A model generated the notes under the pieces. That model was not told the DNA's origin. It searched no databases and saw nothing but the letters and a program-made list of their open reading frames with translations. A DNA stretch of 64,000 bases from Micromonospora echinofusca. GTDB taxonomy: Bacteria > Actinomycetota > Actinomycetes > Mycobacteriales > Micromonosporaceae. Each line of letters begins with the position of its first letter. Position 1 is the stretch's first letter. The position numbers and the translations under genes are program-made. The stretch is taken from positions 6,740,001 through 6,804,000 of the forward strand of contig NZ_LT607733.1 in the NCBI RefSeq assembly GCF_900091445.1. The letters are read 5' to 3'. Shown piece after piece: positions 52,417 through 63,831 of this stretch.

Positions 52417-54081
52417 ATGCGTGCATCCAGGCCGAAGGTCGCGATCGCGGCCGTCGCGGTCGCGGCCCTCGCGGTAGCAGGCTGCGCCGAGAGCGACCGC
52501 GATGACAGTTCCGGCGGTAGCAAGAAGGACACCCTCGTCTTCGGCGTAGCCGGAGACCCGAAGGTGCTCGACCCTAGCTTCGCCAGCGACGGTGAGTCGC
52601 TGCGCGTGGCGCGTCAGGTCTTCGAGACGCTGGTCCGTCCGGAGGAGGGTGGCACCAAGGTCACCCCCGGCCTGGCCGAGTCCTGGACCCCGGACGCCGC
52701 GGGCACCACCTGGACCTTCAAGCTGCGCTCCGGCGTGAAGTTCCACGACGGCACCGAATTCAACGCCGAGGCGGTCTGCAAGAACTTCGACCGCTGGTAC
52801 AACGCCAAGGGCCTCATGCAGAGCCCGGACGTGACCGCCTACTGGCAGGACGTCATGGGCGGCTTCGCCAAGAACGAGAGCGCGGAGCTGCCGCCGAGCC
52901 TCTTCAAGTCCTGCACCGCCAAGGACGCCACCACGGTCGACCTGGCCTTCACCCGGGTCTCCAGCAAGATCCCGGCCGCGCTGATGCTGCCGTCGTTCTC
53001 GATGCACAGCCCGACCGCGCTGGAGAAGTACGACGCCAGCAACGTGGGCGGCACCGCCGAGGACATCAAGTACCCGGCGTACGCCACGGAGCACCCGACC
53101 GGCACCGGTCCGTTCAAGTTCAAGACCTGGGACGTCGCCAACAAGACGCTGACCCTGGAGCGCAACGAGGACTACGCCGGCAACAAGGCGAAGCTGAAGA
53201 CCCTCATCTACAAGACCATCTCCGACGAGAACGCGCGCAAGCAGGCGCTGCGCTCCGGCGACATCCAGGGCTACGACCTGGTCGGCCCGGCCGACGTCGA
53301 GCCGCTGAAGGGCGAGGGCTTCAACGTCCTGACCCGTCCGGCGTTCAACATCCTCTACCTGGCCATCAACCAGAAGGGGAACCCGAAGCTCGCCGACGTG
53401 AAGGTCCGCCAGGCCATCGCGCACGCGCTGAACCGGCAGGCCCTGGTCGACTCGAAGCTGCCCCCGGGCGCCAAGGTCGCCGAGAACTTCCTGCCGGACA
53501 CCGTCGAGGGCTGGAACGGCGACGTCACCAAGTACAACTACGACCCGGCGAAGGCGAAGGCGCTGCTGGCCGAGGCCGGCGCGACGAACCTGACCCTGCG
53601 GTTCCACTACCCGACCGAGGTCACCCGGCCGTACATGCCGAACCCGAAGGACATCTTCGAGCTGCTCTCGGCGGACCTCAAGGCGGTCGGCATCACCGTC
53701 CAGGCCATCCCGCTCAAGTGGAGCCCGGACTACCTGAACGCCACCACCTCCGGCGCCAAGCACGACATCCACTTCCTCGGCTGGACCGGTGACTACGGCG
53801 ACGCGTACAACTTCATCGGCACCTTCTTCGACCGGCCGAAGGACGAGTGGGGCTTCAACAACCCGGCCCTGTTCGCCCAGTTCAAGGACGCCGACACCAC
53901 CGCCGACGCGGCGGCCCGGACCGAGAAGTACAAGGCCCTGAACAAGGCCATCATGGACTTCCTGCCCGGTGTCCCGGTGTCGCACTCGCCGCCGGCGATC
54001 GTGTTCGGCAAGGACGTGACCGGGGTCAAGGCGAGCCCGCTCACCGACGAGCGGTTCTCCACCGCCGAGTTCAAGTCCTGA
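52417..54081 (+). CDS. Peptide/nickel-type ABC transporter substrate-binding lipoprotein (SBP_bac_5)
   Basis: 554 aa. Lipoprotein signal (AALAVAGC lipobox). Cluster C signature near residue 75-110: TPGLAESWTPDAAGTTWTFK then LRSGVKFHDGTEFNAEAV. The second lobe has ARKQALRSGDIQGYDLVGPA and the C-terminal DIHFLGWTGDYGDAYNFIGT. Tethered outside the membrane, it delivers peptides or similar solutes to the permeases encoded next. A perfect hairpin after the stop probably limits downstream transcription so this protein is made in excess. Confidence 0.93.
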   Translation: MRASRPKVAIAAVAVAALAVAGCAESDRDDSSGGSKKDTLVFGVAGDPKVLDPSFASDGESLRVARQVFETLVRPEEGGTKVTPGLAESWTPDAAGTTWTFKLRSGVKFHDGTEFNAEAVCKNFDRWYNAKGLMQSPDVTAYWQDVMGGFAKNESAELPPSLFKSCTAKDATTVDLAFTRVSSKIPAALMLPSFSMHSPTALEKYDASNVGGTAEDIKYPAYATEHPTGTGPFKFKTWDVANKTLTLERNEDYAGNKAKLKTLIYKTISDENARKQALRSGDIQGYDLVGPADVEPLKGEGFNVLTRPAFNILYLAINQKGNPKLADVKVRQAIAHALNRQALVDSKLPPGAKVAENFLPDTVEGWNGDVTKYNYDPAKAKALLAEAGATNLTLRFHYPTEVTRPYMPNPKDIFELLSADLKAVGITVQAIPLKWSPDYLNATTSGAKHDIHFLGWTGDYGDAYNFIGTFFDRPKDEWGFNNPALFAQFKDADTTADAAARTEKYKALNKAIMDFLPGVPVSHSPPAIVFGKDVTGVKASPLTDERFSTAEFKS

Positions 54082-54094
54082 TCTGACGCTCCGA

Positions 54095-54134
54095 GTCGTG
54101 GGCGGGCGCTGTTTCGGCAGCGCCCGCCCACGAC
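54095..54134 (+). terminator. Perfect 17-bp hairpin between binding-protein and permease genes
   Basis: 54095-54111 pairs with 54118-54134, loop TTTCGG. It is within the operon, 13 bp after the SBP stop and 25 bp before the permease GTG. No T tract; acts as partial terminator or 3' end stabiliser (inference). Confidence 0.8.
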
Positions 54135-54159
54135 CCTCCGTACCCCTTTCGAGGCCGCC

Positions 54160-55164
54160 GTGTTCCGGTTCATCGTCAGACGCCTGCTTCAGCTGATACC
54201 CACGCTGTTCGGGCTCTCCCTCCTGCTGTTCATCTGGCTCCGCCGACTGCCCGGCGGTCCCGAGACCGCCATCCTCGGTGAGCGTGGGACGCCCGAGATG
54301 CGCGCCCAGATCCGGCGCAACATGGGCCTCGACGAGCCGATCCTGGTGCAGTACGGCCGGTTCGTGCGGCGGCTGATCCGCCTGGATCTGGGCACCTCGA
54401 CCTCCACCAAGCGGACCGTCGTCACCGAGTTCGTCGAGCGGTTCCCCGGCACGGTCGAGCTCTCCGTCACGGCGATGCTGATCGCGGTCGGCGTCGGCAT
54501 CCCGCTGGGCTACCTGGCGGCCCGCCGCCGTGGCCGGATGCTGGACCACCTCTCCGTGGGCGGCTCCCTGATCGGCATCTGCATCCCGGTCTTCTTCCTC
54601 GCGTACGTGCTCAAGGCGATCTTCGCCGAGAACCTCGGCTGGTTCCCGGCGAGCGGCCGGCAGGACCCGACGCTCGGGGCGACGCGGGTCACCAACTTCT
54701 TCGTCCTCGACGGTCTGATGACCCGGGAGTGGGACGCCGCCGCCGACGCGCTCTGGCACCTGGTGCTGCCGGGCGTCGCGCTGGCCAGCATCCCCCTGGC
54801 GATCATCGTCCGGATCACCCGGGCCAGCGTGCTGGAGGTCCTCAACGAGGACTTCGTACGCACCGCCGAGGCGAAGGGACTCACCGAGAGCACGGTCCGG
54901 CGCCGGCACGTGCTGCGCAACTCCATGCTGCCGGTGGTCACCTCGATCGGCCTGCTCACCGGCGGCCTGCTCTCCGGCGCGGTGCTGACCGAGACCGTCT
55001 TCGCCTTCAGCGGCATCGGAGCCTTCATCTACGAGGCGATCAGCCAGCGTGACTATCCGGTCCTGATGGGCTTCATCCTGATCATCGCGGTGGTGTACGT
55101 GCTGGTGAACCTCCTGGTCGACCTCTCCTACAGCCTGATCGACCCGAGGGTGAGGGTCCGATGA
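54160..55164 (+). CDS. ABC transporter permease, DppB type
   Basis: 334 aa with six helices. N-terminal RRLLQLIPTLFGLSLLLFIW is the DppB/OppB hallmark; the EAA loop reads RTAEAKGLTESTVRRRHVLR near 245. GTG start at 54160. Forms the channel with the next permease; 4-bp ATGA overlap couples them. Confidence 0.93.
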   Translation: MFRFIVRRLLQLIPTLFGLSLLLFIWLRRLPGGPETAILGERGTPEMRAQIRRNMGLDEPILVQYGRFVRRLIRLDLGTSTSTKRTVVTEFVERFPGTVELSVTAMLIAVGVGIPLGYLAARRRGRMLDHLSVGGSLIGICIPVFFLAYVLKAIFAENLGWFPASGRQDPTLGATRVTNFFVLDGLMTREWDAAADALWHLVLPGVALASIPLAIIVRITRASVLEVLNEDFVRTAEAKGLTESTVRRRHVLRNSMLPVVTSIGLLTGGLLSGAVLTETVFAFSGIGAFIYEAISQRDYPVLMGFILIIAVVYVLVNLLVDLSYSLIDPRVRVR

Positions 55165-56117
55165 CGATCACCAGCGGCAAGAAGAAGGAAAAGATCGACC
55201 GGCTCGCCGAGCTGGCGGCCCGGGAGGACGAGCGCGGCGTCAGCCTCTGGAAGGAGGCGTTCCGCCGGCTGCGGCGCAACCCGGCGGCGATCGTCGGCGC
55301 GGTGATCCTCAGCCTGTTCCTGCTGGTCGCGATCCTCGGGCCGTTCTTCGTCCCGCACCCCCCGGACGCCCAGCTCTGGAAGAGCGAGATCCGTCTCGGC
55401 GACTTCCCCGGCTTCCGTGGGGAGAACTGGTTCGGCGTCGACCACATCGGTCGCGACGAGTTCAGCCGCATGATCGTCGGCGCCCGGCAGACCCTGCTGG
55501 TCGGCGTGGTCTCCACCCTGATCGGCCTCGCGGTCGGCTCGCTGATCGGCGGGATCGCCGGTGCCGCCGCCGGCCTCGGCGGCCGGTGGGGCCGGGCGGT
55601 CGACAACGTGCTGATGCGTTTCGTCGACATGCTGCTGGCCATGCCGAGCCTGCTGCTGGCGATCAGCATCGCGGCCCTGCTCGGCGCCGGGCTGACCACG
55701 GTCATGATCGCGGTCGGCGTGGTGTCGGTGCCGGTCTTCGCCCGGCTGCTGCGCGGCTCGATGATCTCCCAGGCGAACAGCGACTACGTCCTGGCCGCCG
55801 TCTCGCTGGGCGTCAAGAAGCCGAAGATCGCGCTGACCCACGTGGTGCCGAACTCGCTCGCCCCGGTCATCGTGCAGGCCACCCTCACCCTGGCCACCGC
55901 GATCATCGAGGCCGCGGCGCTCTCCTTCCTCGGCCTCGGCAACAACGACGCCTCCATCCCCGAGTGGGGTGTGATGCTCGCCGACGCGCAGCAGTACCTC
56001 GACTCCGCGCCCCGGCTGGCGATCCTGCCCGCCCTCGCCATCATCGTCACCGCGCTGGGCTTCACCCTGCTCGGCGAGGCGATGCGCGAGGCACTCGACC
56101 CGAAGCTGCGGAAGTAG
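55161..56117 (+). CDS. ABC transporter permease, DppC type
   Basis: 318 aa. OppC N-terminal segment (FRRLRRNPAAIVGAVILSLF), external loop with NWFGVDHIGRDEFSRMIVGA, EAA loop VLAAVSLGVKKPKIALTHVV. ATG within the DppB stop. Confidence 0.93.
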   Translation: MTITSGKKKEKIDRLAELAAREDERGVSLWKEAFRRLRRNPAAIVGAVILSLFLLVAILGPFFVPHPPDAQLWKSEIRLGDFPGFRGENWFGVDHIGRDEFSRMIVGARQTLLVGVVSTLIGLAVGSLIGGIAGAAAGLGGRWGRAVDNVLMRFVDMLLAMPSLLLAISIAALLGAGLTTVMIAVGVVSVPVFARLLRGSMISQANSDYVLAAVSLGVKKPKIALTHVVPNSLAPVIVQATLTLATAIIEAAALSFLGLGNNDASIPEWGVMLADAQQYLDSAPRLAILPALAIIVTALGFTLLGEAMREALDPKLRK

Positions 56118-56180
56118 GGCCGGTGAGCGCGAGGAGTGCGCTGGCGAGCCCCGCAGTCGCGAACGAAAGGCGGGCCCGAC

Positions 56181-57359
56181 ATGGCTCTGCTTGATGTCGA
56201 AGATCTCTCCGTCACCTTCGCCCGGCGCGGTCAGCGCACCGTGCACGCCGTCGACGGGGTCTCCTTCTCCGTCGACGCCGGCGAGGTGGTCGGCCTGGTC
56301 GGCGAGTCCGGCTGCGGCAAGAGCGTCACCTCGCTGGCGATCATGGGTCTGCTGCCCAAGCAGCCGGGCCTGCGCGTCGGCGGCAAGGCGGTCTTCGACG
56401 GCACGGACCTGCTCCAGCTCGACGACCGGTCCCGGCGGGACATCCGTGGCCGGGACGTCGCGATGATCTTCCAGGACCCGCTCTCGTCCCTGAACCCGGT
56501 GATCCCGATCGGGTTGCAGGTCACCGAGGTGCTCACGCGGCACCGGGGGATGAAGGGCGCGGCGGCGGAGAAGGAGGCGGCGGCCCTGCTGGACCGGGTC
56601 GGCATCCCCGACCCGAGGCGGCGGCTCAAGGAGTACCCGCACCAGCTCTCCGGCGGCATGCGGCAGCGTGCCCTGATCGCGATGGCCGTGGCCTGCAAGC
56701 CCCGGCTGCTGATCGCCGACGAGCCCACCACCGCGCTGGACGTCACCATCCAGGCGCAGATCCTGGAGCTGCTCAAGGAGCTGGTCCGGGACTCCGGCAC
56801 CGCCCTGGTGATGATCACCCACGACCTGGGCGTGGTCGCCGGGATGTGCGACACCATCAACGTGCTCTACGGCGGCCGGGTGGTGGAGACGGCCCGCCGT
56901 CGCCCGCTGTTCCGCGAGCCCCGGCACCCGTACACCGTGGGGCTGCTCGGCTCGGTGCCGCGCCTGGACGCGGGGCGCGGCGAGCGGCTGAACCCGATCC
57001 CGGGCTCGGTCCGCGACCTGCTGCCCTGGCCGGACGGCTGCGCCTTCGCGCCGCGTTGCACCCGGCGGGTCGACGAGTGCGTGGGGGAGCCGCCCGCGCT
57101 GGTGCTCGCCCACGACGGGCGCAGCTACCGTTGCGTCAACCCGGCGCCGGTGCCCGGCACCCTGCCCCCGACGGCCGGCACCGGCACCGCCCCGGCAGAG
57201 CCGGCCGCCACCCCGGCACCGACGACCGACGCCCCGGCCGCCGCCACCGCACCGGCGACCGACGCCCCGGCCACGGTCGCCACCGCACCGGCGGACGCAT
57301 CCGCGACGGAGGCGACCGCGGGCCCGGTGCCCGCACCGCGCGAGGAGGAGAAGCCGTGA
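56181..57359 (+). CDS. ABC transporter ATP-binding protein, DppD type
   Basis: 392 aa from ATG 56181. Walker A GESGCGKS, signature [14 protein letters not shown], Walker [13 protein letters not shown], switch His ITHDLG. The oligo_HPY tail has spaced Cys ([14 protein letters not shown]), an Fe-S or metal site in relatives. An unusual extension of about 65 residues is Ala/Pro/Thr-rich ([20 protein letters not shown]). ATG is 63 bp after dppC, GAAAGG upstream. Confidence 0.93.
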   Translation: MALLDVEDLSVTFARRGQRTVHAVDGVSFSVDAGEVVGLVGESGCGKSVTSLAIMGLLPKQPGLRVGGKAVFDGTDLLQLDDRSRRDIRGRDVAMIFQDPLSSLNPVIPIGLQVTEVLTRHRGMKGAAAEKEAAALLDRVGIPDPRRRLKEYPHQLSGGMRQRALIAMAVACKPRLLIADEPTTALDVTIQAQILELLKELVRDSGTALVMITHDLGVVAGMCDTINVLYGGRVVETARRRPLFREPRHPYTVGLLGSVPRLDAGRGERLNPIPGSVRDLLPWPDGCAFAPRCTRRVDECVGEPPALVLAHDGRSYRCVNPAPVPGTLPPTAGTGTAPAEPAATPAPTTDAPAAATAPATDAPATVATAPADASATEATAGPVPAPREEEKP

Positions 57360-58459
57360 CCGAGAGCGAATTCCTCGTCGAGGTCCGCGACCTGAAGGTG
57401 CACTTCCCGATCCGACGGGGCGTGATCTTCGACCGTACGGTCGGCCACGTGAAGGCCGTCGACGGCGTCGACCTGAGCATCCCGCGCGGCAAGACGTACG
57501 GGCTGGTCGGCGAGTCGGGCTGCGGCAAGTCGACGCTGGGCCGGGCGCTGCTCCAGCTCACCCCGCCCACCGGCGGCGAGGTCAGGTTCGACGGCGTCGA
57601 GCTGACGACGCTGCCGTCGGGCAAGCTGCGGTCGATGCGTCGCCGGATGCAGATGATCTTCCAGGACCCGATGTCGAGCCTGGACCCCCGGCAGAACGTG
57701 GAGTCGATCCTCACCGAGGGGTTGCAGGCCCACGGCATCGGCGGCGACCGGGACGAGCGCCGGAAGATCATCGGCGAGACGCTGGACAAGGTCGGCCTGC
57801 CCCGCTGGGCGCTCTCCCGCTACCCGCACGAGTTCTCCGGCGGCCAGCGGCAGCGCATCGGCATCGCCCGGGCGCTGGTGCTCGGGCCCGACCTGATCGT
57901 CGCCGACGAACCGGTCTCCGCGCTCGACGTGTCGATCCAGGCCCAGGTCGTGAACCTGCTCGACGATCTCCAGGACACCCTCGGCCTGACCTATCTGGTG
58001 ATCGCGCACGACCTCGCGGTGGTGCGGCACATCTCCGACACGGTCGGCGTGATGTACCTGGGCGCGCTGGTCGAGGAGGCGCCGAGCGACCGGCTCTACA
58101 CGGAGCCGCTGCACCCGTACACGCGGGCGCTGATGTCGGCGGTGCCGGTGCCGGACCCGGACGTGGAGGACCGCCGGGAGCGCATCCTGCTCGCCGGCGA
58201 CCTGCCCTCGCCGGCCAACCCGCCGGCGGGCTGCCGGTTCCACACCCGCTGCCCGTGGGCGCAGCCGACCCGCTGCGCCGACGAGCGGCCCGTGCTGCGG
58301 GACATCGGCGGCAGCCGGGTCGCCTGCCACTTCGCCGAGCGGATCGCCAGCGGGGAGCTGCGCCCGCACAAGGTCAGCGTGCAGCTCACCCGACCGGTCG
58401 GCGAGGGCGAGGAACCGCACACCGTCTCCGCCCCCAGCGAGCCGGGCTCGTACGTCTGA
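57356..58459 (+). CDS. ABC transporter ATP-binding protein, DppF type
   Basis: 367 aa. Walker [16 protein letters not shown], signature [15 protein letters not shown], Walker [25 protein letters not shown]-terminal [19 protein letters not shown] overlaps the preceding stop; GAGGAGGAG lies upstream. Completes the importer. Confidence 0.94.
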   Translation: MTESEFLVEVRDLKVHFPIRRGVIFDRTVGHVKAVDGVDLSIPRGKTYGLVGESGCGKSTLGRALLQLTPPTGGEVRFDGVELTTLPSGKLRSMRRRMQMIFQDPMSSLDPRQNVESILTEGLQAHGIGGDRDERRKIIGETLDKVGLPRWALSRYPHEFSGGQRQRIGIARALVLGPDLIVADEPVSALDVSIQAQVVNLLDDLQDTLGLTYLVIAHDLAVVRHISDTVGVMYLGALVEEAPSDRLYTEPLHPYTRALMSAVPVPDPDVEDRRERILLAGDLPSPANPPAGCRFHTRCPWAQPTRCADERPVLRDIGGSRVACHFAERIASGELRPHKVSVQLTRPVGEGEEPHTVSAPSEPGSYV

Positions 58460-58468
58460 TCCGCGTCG

Positions 58469-58502
58469 CGGACGCGGCCCCTCGACCGGAGGGCCGCGTC
58501 CG
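58469..58502. terminator. Terminator of the ABC importer operon
   Basis: Perfect 12-bp stem (58469-58480 with 58491-58502), 10-nt loop, 10 bp after the dppF stop and 18 bp before the convergent gene's stop, so probably shared. Confidence 0.82.
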
Positions 58503-58520
58503 GGCGGCCGGTCGGTGGGG

Positions 58521-58976
58521 TCAGCCCTCGGGGCGGTGCAGCAGCGCCACCGCGACGGCGTGCACCGCGTCCAACCCGGCCGGGTCGGCCAGCGCCACCC
58601 TGCCGCCGGTGACCGTGTACCACTCGTCGGCGTCCTTGTACTGCACCGTCAGCGTCACCTGGCCGTCCGCGTACCCGGTGCGCAGGGTCAGCTCGCCGGT
58701 GACCACCCCGACCTCGTCGGTCATCACCCCGCCCGGACCGGGCACGACGTCGGCCGTACGCTCCGTCGCGGCGGTCGAGGTGCCCTCGGCGTCGGCAGCC
58801 ATGCCGGCCCCCGGCACCCCGGTGGTCGTGCCCGCCGCGCCGTCCGCCGTCATGCCGGCCGTGGTCGGCCCGGCCGGCGCGCTGCCGGTGGCCGCCGCCG
58901 CGTCCTCCCCGGTGGCGTCCGGCGTCTGCTCCGGGGCGGGGGTGCCCCCGGCTCCGGTCACGGCTTGCTCGCCCAT
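58521..58976 (-). CDS. Acidic hypothetical protein with Ala/Thr-rich N-terminus
   Basis: 151 aa from ATG 58976, with GGAGGGCTGCAC upstream. Residues 1-75 are low complexity. The C-terminal 75 residues (GELTLRTGYADGQVTLTVQY then KDADEWYTVTGGRVAL) look like a compact beta domain. Overlaps the HNH gene end by 19 bp on the same strand. Not recognised. Confidence 0.65.
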   Translation of the reverse strand: MGEQAVTGAGGTPAPEQTPDATGEDAAAATGSAPAGPTTAGMTADGAAGTTTGVPGAGMAADAEGTSTAATERTADVVPGPGGVMTDEVGVVTGELTLRTGYADGQVTLTVQYKDADEWYTVTGGRVALADPAGLDAVHAVAVALLHRPEG

Positions 58977-59623
58977 GTGCAGCCCTCCAGCATGTCGGTC
59001 AGGGCGGCCTTCTCGGCACTGGTCACCGTCAGCCGCCAGTGGTGCTTCACCGTCACCCAGTTGTCGGCGTACTGGCACCAGAACGACCGGTTCGCCGGCT
59101 TCCACTGGGACGGATCCTGGTCACCCTTTGCCCGGTTGGAGGACGCGGAAACCGCGATGAGCTGCGGCCGGTCCAGATCGTTGGCGAACTCGCCACGCTT
59201 CGCGTCGTCCCACTCGTCGGCGCCCGAGCGCCACGCGTTCGCCAGCGGCACGGTGTGGTCGATGTCCACGTCGGACGGGTCGGTGAACGCGCGACCGTCG
59301 TAGACGCTCTCCCAGTGCCCGCCCACCACGTTGCAGCCGGAGAGCTTGATGTCCTCCCCGTCGCGTTTCAGCACGCTGTCGCGTACGTCGCAGTTCTTGC
59401 CGGTGTCCCGCCAGTGCGGGAAGCGGCTGCGGCTGTAGCCCTTCATCGACCCGGCGGTGGCCACGGTGAGCTGGGTCAGCTTCTGTGCGGCGTTTCCGCC
59501 GCTGCCGCCGCTGCTCGGCGCGACGTCCGGCTCGTCGGCGGCGACGCAACCGGCCGCGCCGAGCGCCAGCGCCGCGGCGAGCGCGGCCGTCACTGCGGCT
59601 CGCGGTCCTGATCTGGTACGCAC
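58958..59623 (-). CDS. HNH-type endonuclease family lipoprotein (DUF1524/GmrSD C-terminal-like)
   Basis: 221 aa. Lipoprotein signal with LALGAAGC. The nuclease core VDIDHTVPLANAWRSGADEW has the DxDH motif, and FANDLDRPQLIAVSASSNRA then KGDQDPSQWKP supplies the second His/Asn region. Cys144-type pairs suggest an extracellular disulfide-bonded protein. Role may be nutritional DNA degradation. GTG 59623 gives GGAGAGG at 8 nt; GTG 59632 is an alternative. Confidence 0.88.
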   Translation of the reverse strand: MRTRSGPRAAVTAALAAALALGAAGCVAADEPDVAPSSGGSGGNAAQKLTQLTVATAGSMKGYSRSRFPHWRDTGKNCDVRDSVLKRDGEDIKLSGCNVVGGHWESVYDGRAFTDPSDVDIDHTVPLANAWRSGADEWDDAKRGEFANDLDRPQLIAVSASSNRAKGDQDPSQWKPANRSFWCQYADNWVTVKHHWRLTVTSAEKAALTDMLEGCTWASKP

Positions 59624-59731
59624 AGACGACACCTCTCCAGCTTGCGGGCTCCCGGCGATCCCGCACAGTACCCGGGCCGGGTTTCGGCGATTCGTGGCGT
59701 CTCTCATATCGCGCGGGGCAGATTGGACGCC

Positions 59732-61183
59732 ATGACCGAAACCGCGCCCGCGCTCCGGCTGGGCACCGCGCACGGGCGGGGCACCCTGCTCGCCGCCGTC
59801 CTCGCCTCCGGCATGGTCTTCCTGGACACCACCGTGGTCAACGTGGCGCTGCCCCACCTCGGTGCGGACCTCGACGCCACCGTCGCCGGTCTCCAGTGGA
59901 CGGTCAACGGCTACCTGCTGATGCTGGCCGCCTTCGTCCTGCTCGGCGGCGCGCTCGGCGACCGGTTCGGGCGGCGGCGGGTCTTCCTGGTCGGGGTGGT
60001 CTGGTTCACCCTCGCCTCGCTGCTGTGCGGCCTGGCGCAGGGCACCGAGTGGCTGATCGCGGCCCGGTTCCTCCAGGGCGCCGGGGGCGCGCTGCTCACC
60101 CCGGGCTCGCTGTCGGTGCTCCAGGCCAGCTTTCACCCGGACGACCGGGGTCGCGCCATCGGCGCCTGGTCGGGGCTGTCCGGCGTCTCCACCGCGCTCG
60201 GCCCGTTCCTCGGCGGCTGGCTGATCGACGCGCTCTCCTGGCGGTGGATCTTCTTCCTCAACCTGCCGCTGGCCGTGCTCGTGCTGCTGGCGACCCTGCG
60301 CTGGGTGCCGGAGAGCCGGGACAAGGCCGCGTCCCGCACCGGGACGGCGGGGCGGGGCCGGCGCCGGTTCGACGTGGCGGGCGCCCTGCTCGGCGCGCTG
60401 GCCCTGGCAGGCGTCACGTACGCGCTGATCGACGCCCCCGTCCGGGGCTTCGACTCGGTGCCGGTGCTCGCCGCCGCGCTGGCGGGCGTGGCCGGCGCGG
60501 TGGCCTTCGTGCTGGTCGAGCGGCGACGGGGGGACGCCGCGATGCTGCCCACCGGCCTGTTCGGCAGCCGGCTCTTCTCCGTGCTGAACGTCTTCACCGT
60601 GCTCGTCTACGCGGCGCTCGGCGGCTTCACCTTCTTCCTCGCCGTCTACCTGCAGAACGTGGTCGGCTGGTCGGCGCTGCTCACCGGGGTCGCGCTGCTG
60701 CCGATGACGGTGCTGCTGCTGGTCGGCTCGGCCAGGGCGGGCGCGCTGTCGGCGCGGATCGGGCCGCGGCTGCCGCTGACCGTCGGGCCGGTGGTCGCCG
60801 CCGCCGGGCTGGTGCTGCTGCGTGGCGTGGATCCGGGCGCGTCGTACTGGCGGGACGTGCTGCCCGGGGTGGTGCTCTTCGGGATCGGGCTGACGCTGGT
60901 GGTGGCGCCGCTGACCGCCTCCGTACTGGCCGCGGTCGACGACCGCTTCGCCGGCGTGGCGAGCGGCTTCAACAACGCCGCGTCCCGGGCGGGCGGACTG
61001 CTGGCGGTGGCCGCCCTGCCGCTGCTGGTCGGGCTCTCCGGCGCCGGCTACGCGCAGCCGGCCGCGCTGACCGACGCGTACCGGGGCGCAATGCTCTGGT
61101 GCGCCGGCCTGCTGCTGGCGGGGGCGGCGATGGCCGTCCTGCTCGTGCACCGCCCGGCGAGTGAGGAAGGGCACCCCGCCTGA
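59732..61183 (+). CDS. MFS transporter, DHA2 (EmrB/QacA) family
   Basis: 483 aa and about 14 helices. Motif A GGALGDRFGRRRVFLVG, motif C-like SGVSTALGPFLGGWLI, and LDTTVVNVALPHLG with the membrane Asp of DHA2 drug-proton antiporters. WRWIFFLNLPLAVLVLL is family typical. Exports drugs or metabolites; specificity unknown. ATG 59732. Divergent from the HNH gene across 108 bp. Confidence 0.9.
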   Translation: MTETAPALRLGTAHGRGTLLAAVLASGMVFLDTTVVNVALPHLGADLDATVAGLQWTVNGYLLMLAAFVLLGGALGDRFGRRRVFLVGVVWFTLASLLCGLAQGTEWLIAARFLQGAGGALLTPGSLSVLQASFHPDDRGRAIGAWSGLSGVSTALGPFLGGWLIDALSWRWIFFLNLPLAVLVLLATLRWVPESRDKAASRTGTAGRGRRRFDVAGALLGALALAGVTYALIDAPVRGFDSVPVLAAALAGVAGAVAFVLVERRRGDAAMLPTGLFGSRLFSVLNVFTVLVYAALGGFTFFLAVYLQNVVGWSALLTGVALLPMTVLLLVGSARAGALSARIGPRLPLTVGPVVAAAGLVLLRGVDPGASYWRDVLPGVVLFGIGLTLVVAPLTASVLAAVDDRFAGVASGFNNAASRAGGLLAVAALPLLVGLSGAGYAQPAALTDAYRGAMLWCAGLLLAGAAMAVLLVHRPASEEGHPA

Positions 61184-61198
61184 ACGGAGTGCCCTTCC
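61165..61198. terminator. Terminator overlapping the MFS stop codon
   Basis: 10-bp stem (61165-61174 with 61189-61198); the TGA is in its 14-nt loop. Also lies just after the convergent leuA stop. Confidence 0.6.
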
Positions 61199-61205
61199 CC
61201 GTCCG

Positions 61206-63194
<1,989 letters not shown>

Positions 63195-63746
63195 CTATGA
63201 GACGCACTTCGCAGGCTCGCTGGTCAGCAGCAGGTCGGCCAGGGGGAGACGGCGGCGCAGGCCGGTCTCCGACCGCAGCAGGTCGGCGGGGAGGCTCAGC
63301 GGGTCGCCGAGCTGCCCGACTGCCGCCACCACGTGTGGCCGTACGTCCGCCGGCAGGTCGAGGTCGGCGGCCAGGCCGGCGTGGTCGAACTCGTGCAGTT
63401 GGCGTACGTGCAGGCCGAGCGCCGTGGCCTGCACGGTGAGGTGGGCGACCGCCTGGCCCAGGTCGTACGCGTGCCCGGCGGGGCCGGTGCGGTGCGCGCC
63501 GAGCAGCAGGGCGGCGGCACGCTGCGCCCAGCGCTGGTCGGGTTCGGGCAGGTTGACCAGGATCCGCTTGAACGTCTCGTCGTCGCGGTGCCCGAGCGCG
63601 AACCGCCACGGCTGGGCGTTGCCGGCCGACGGCGCCCAGCGGGCCGCCTCCAGCAGCGCGGCCGCGTCCTGGCGGGACAGCTCCGCCACCGGGTCGAAGG
63701 ACCGGGGGCTCCAGCGGAACGCGAGCAGCGGGGTGAGGTCGACCAT
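63195..63746 (-). CDS. Nitroreductase family protein
   Basis: 183 aa. FMN-binding segments FRWSPRSFD near residue 10 and EAARWAPSAGNAQPWRFALG near 33; YDLGQAVAHLTVQATALGLH is the conserved helix. Reduces nitro groups or flavin-linked substrates with NAD(P)H. ATG 63746. Same direction as leuA, with the leuA promoter between them. Confidence 0.88.
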   Translation of the reverse strand: MVDLTPLLAFRWSPRSFDPVAELSRQDAAALLEAARWAPSAGNAQPWRFALGHRDDETFKRILVNLPEPDQRWAQRAAALLLGAHRTGPAGHAYDLGQAVAHLTVQATALGLHVRQLHEFDHAGLAADLDLPADVRPHVVAAVGQLGDPLSLPADLLRSETGLRRRLPLADLLLTSEPAKCVS

Positions 63747-63831
63747 GGGGCTAGTGTCCCGTAAGGGCGATTGGTGGGTTAGGGGTGGGATGTCCGAATG
63801 TGGCGAAGGGCACCCGTAACGTCACCGCCGG

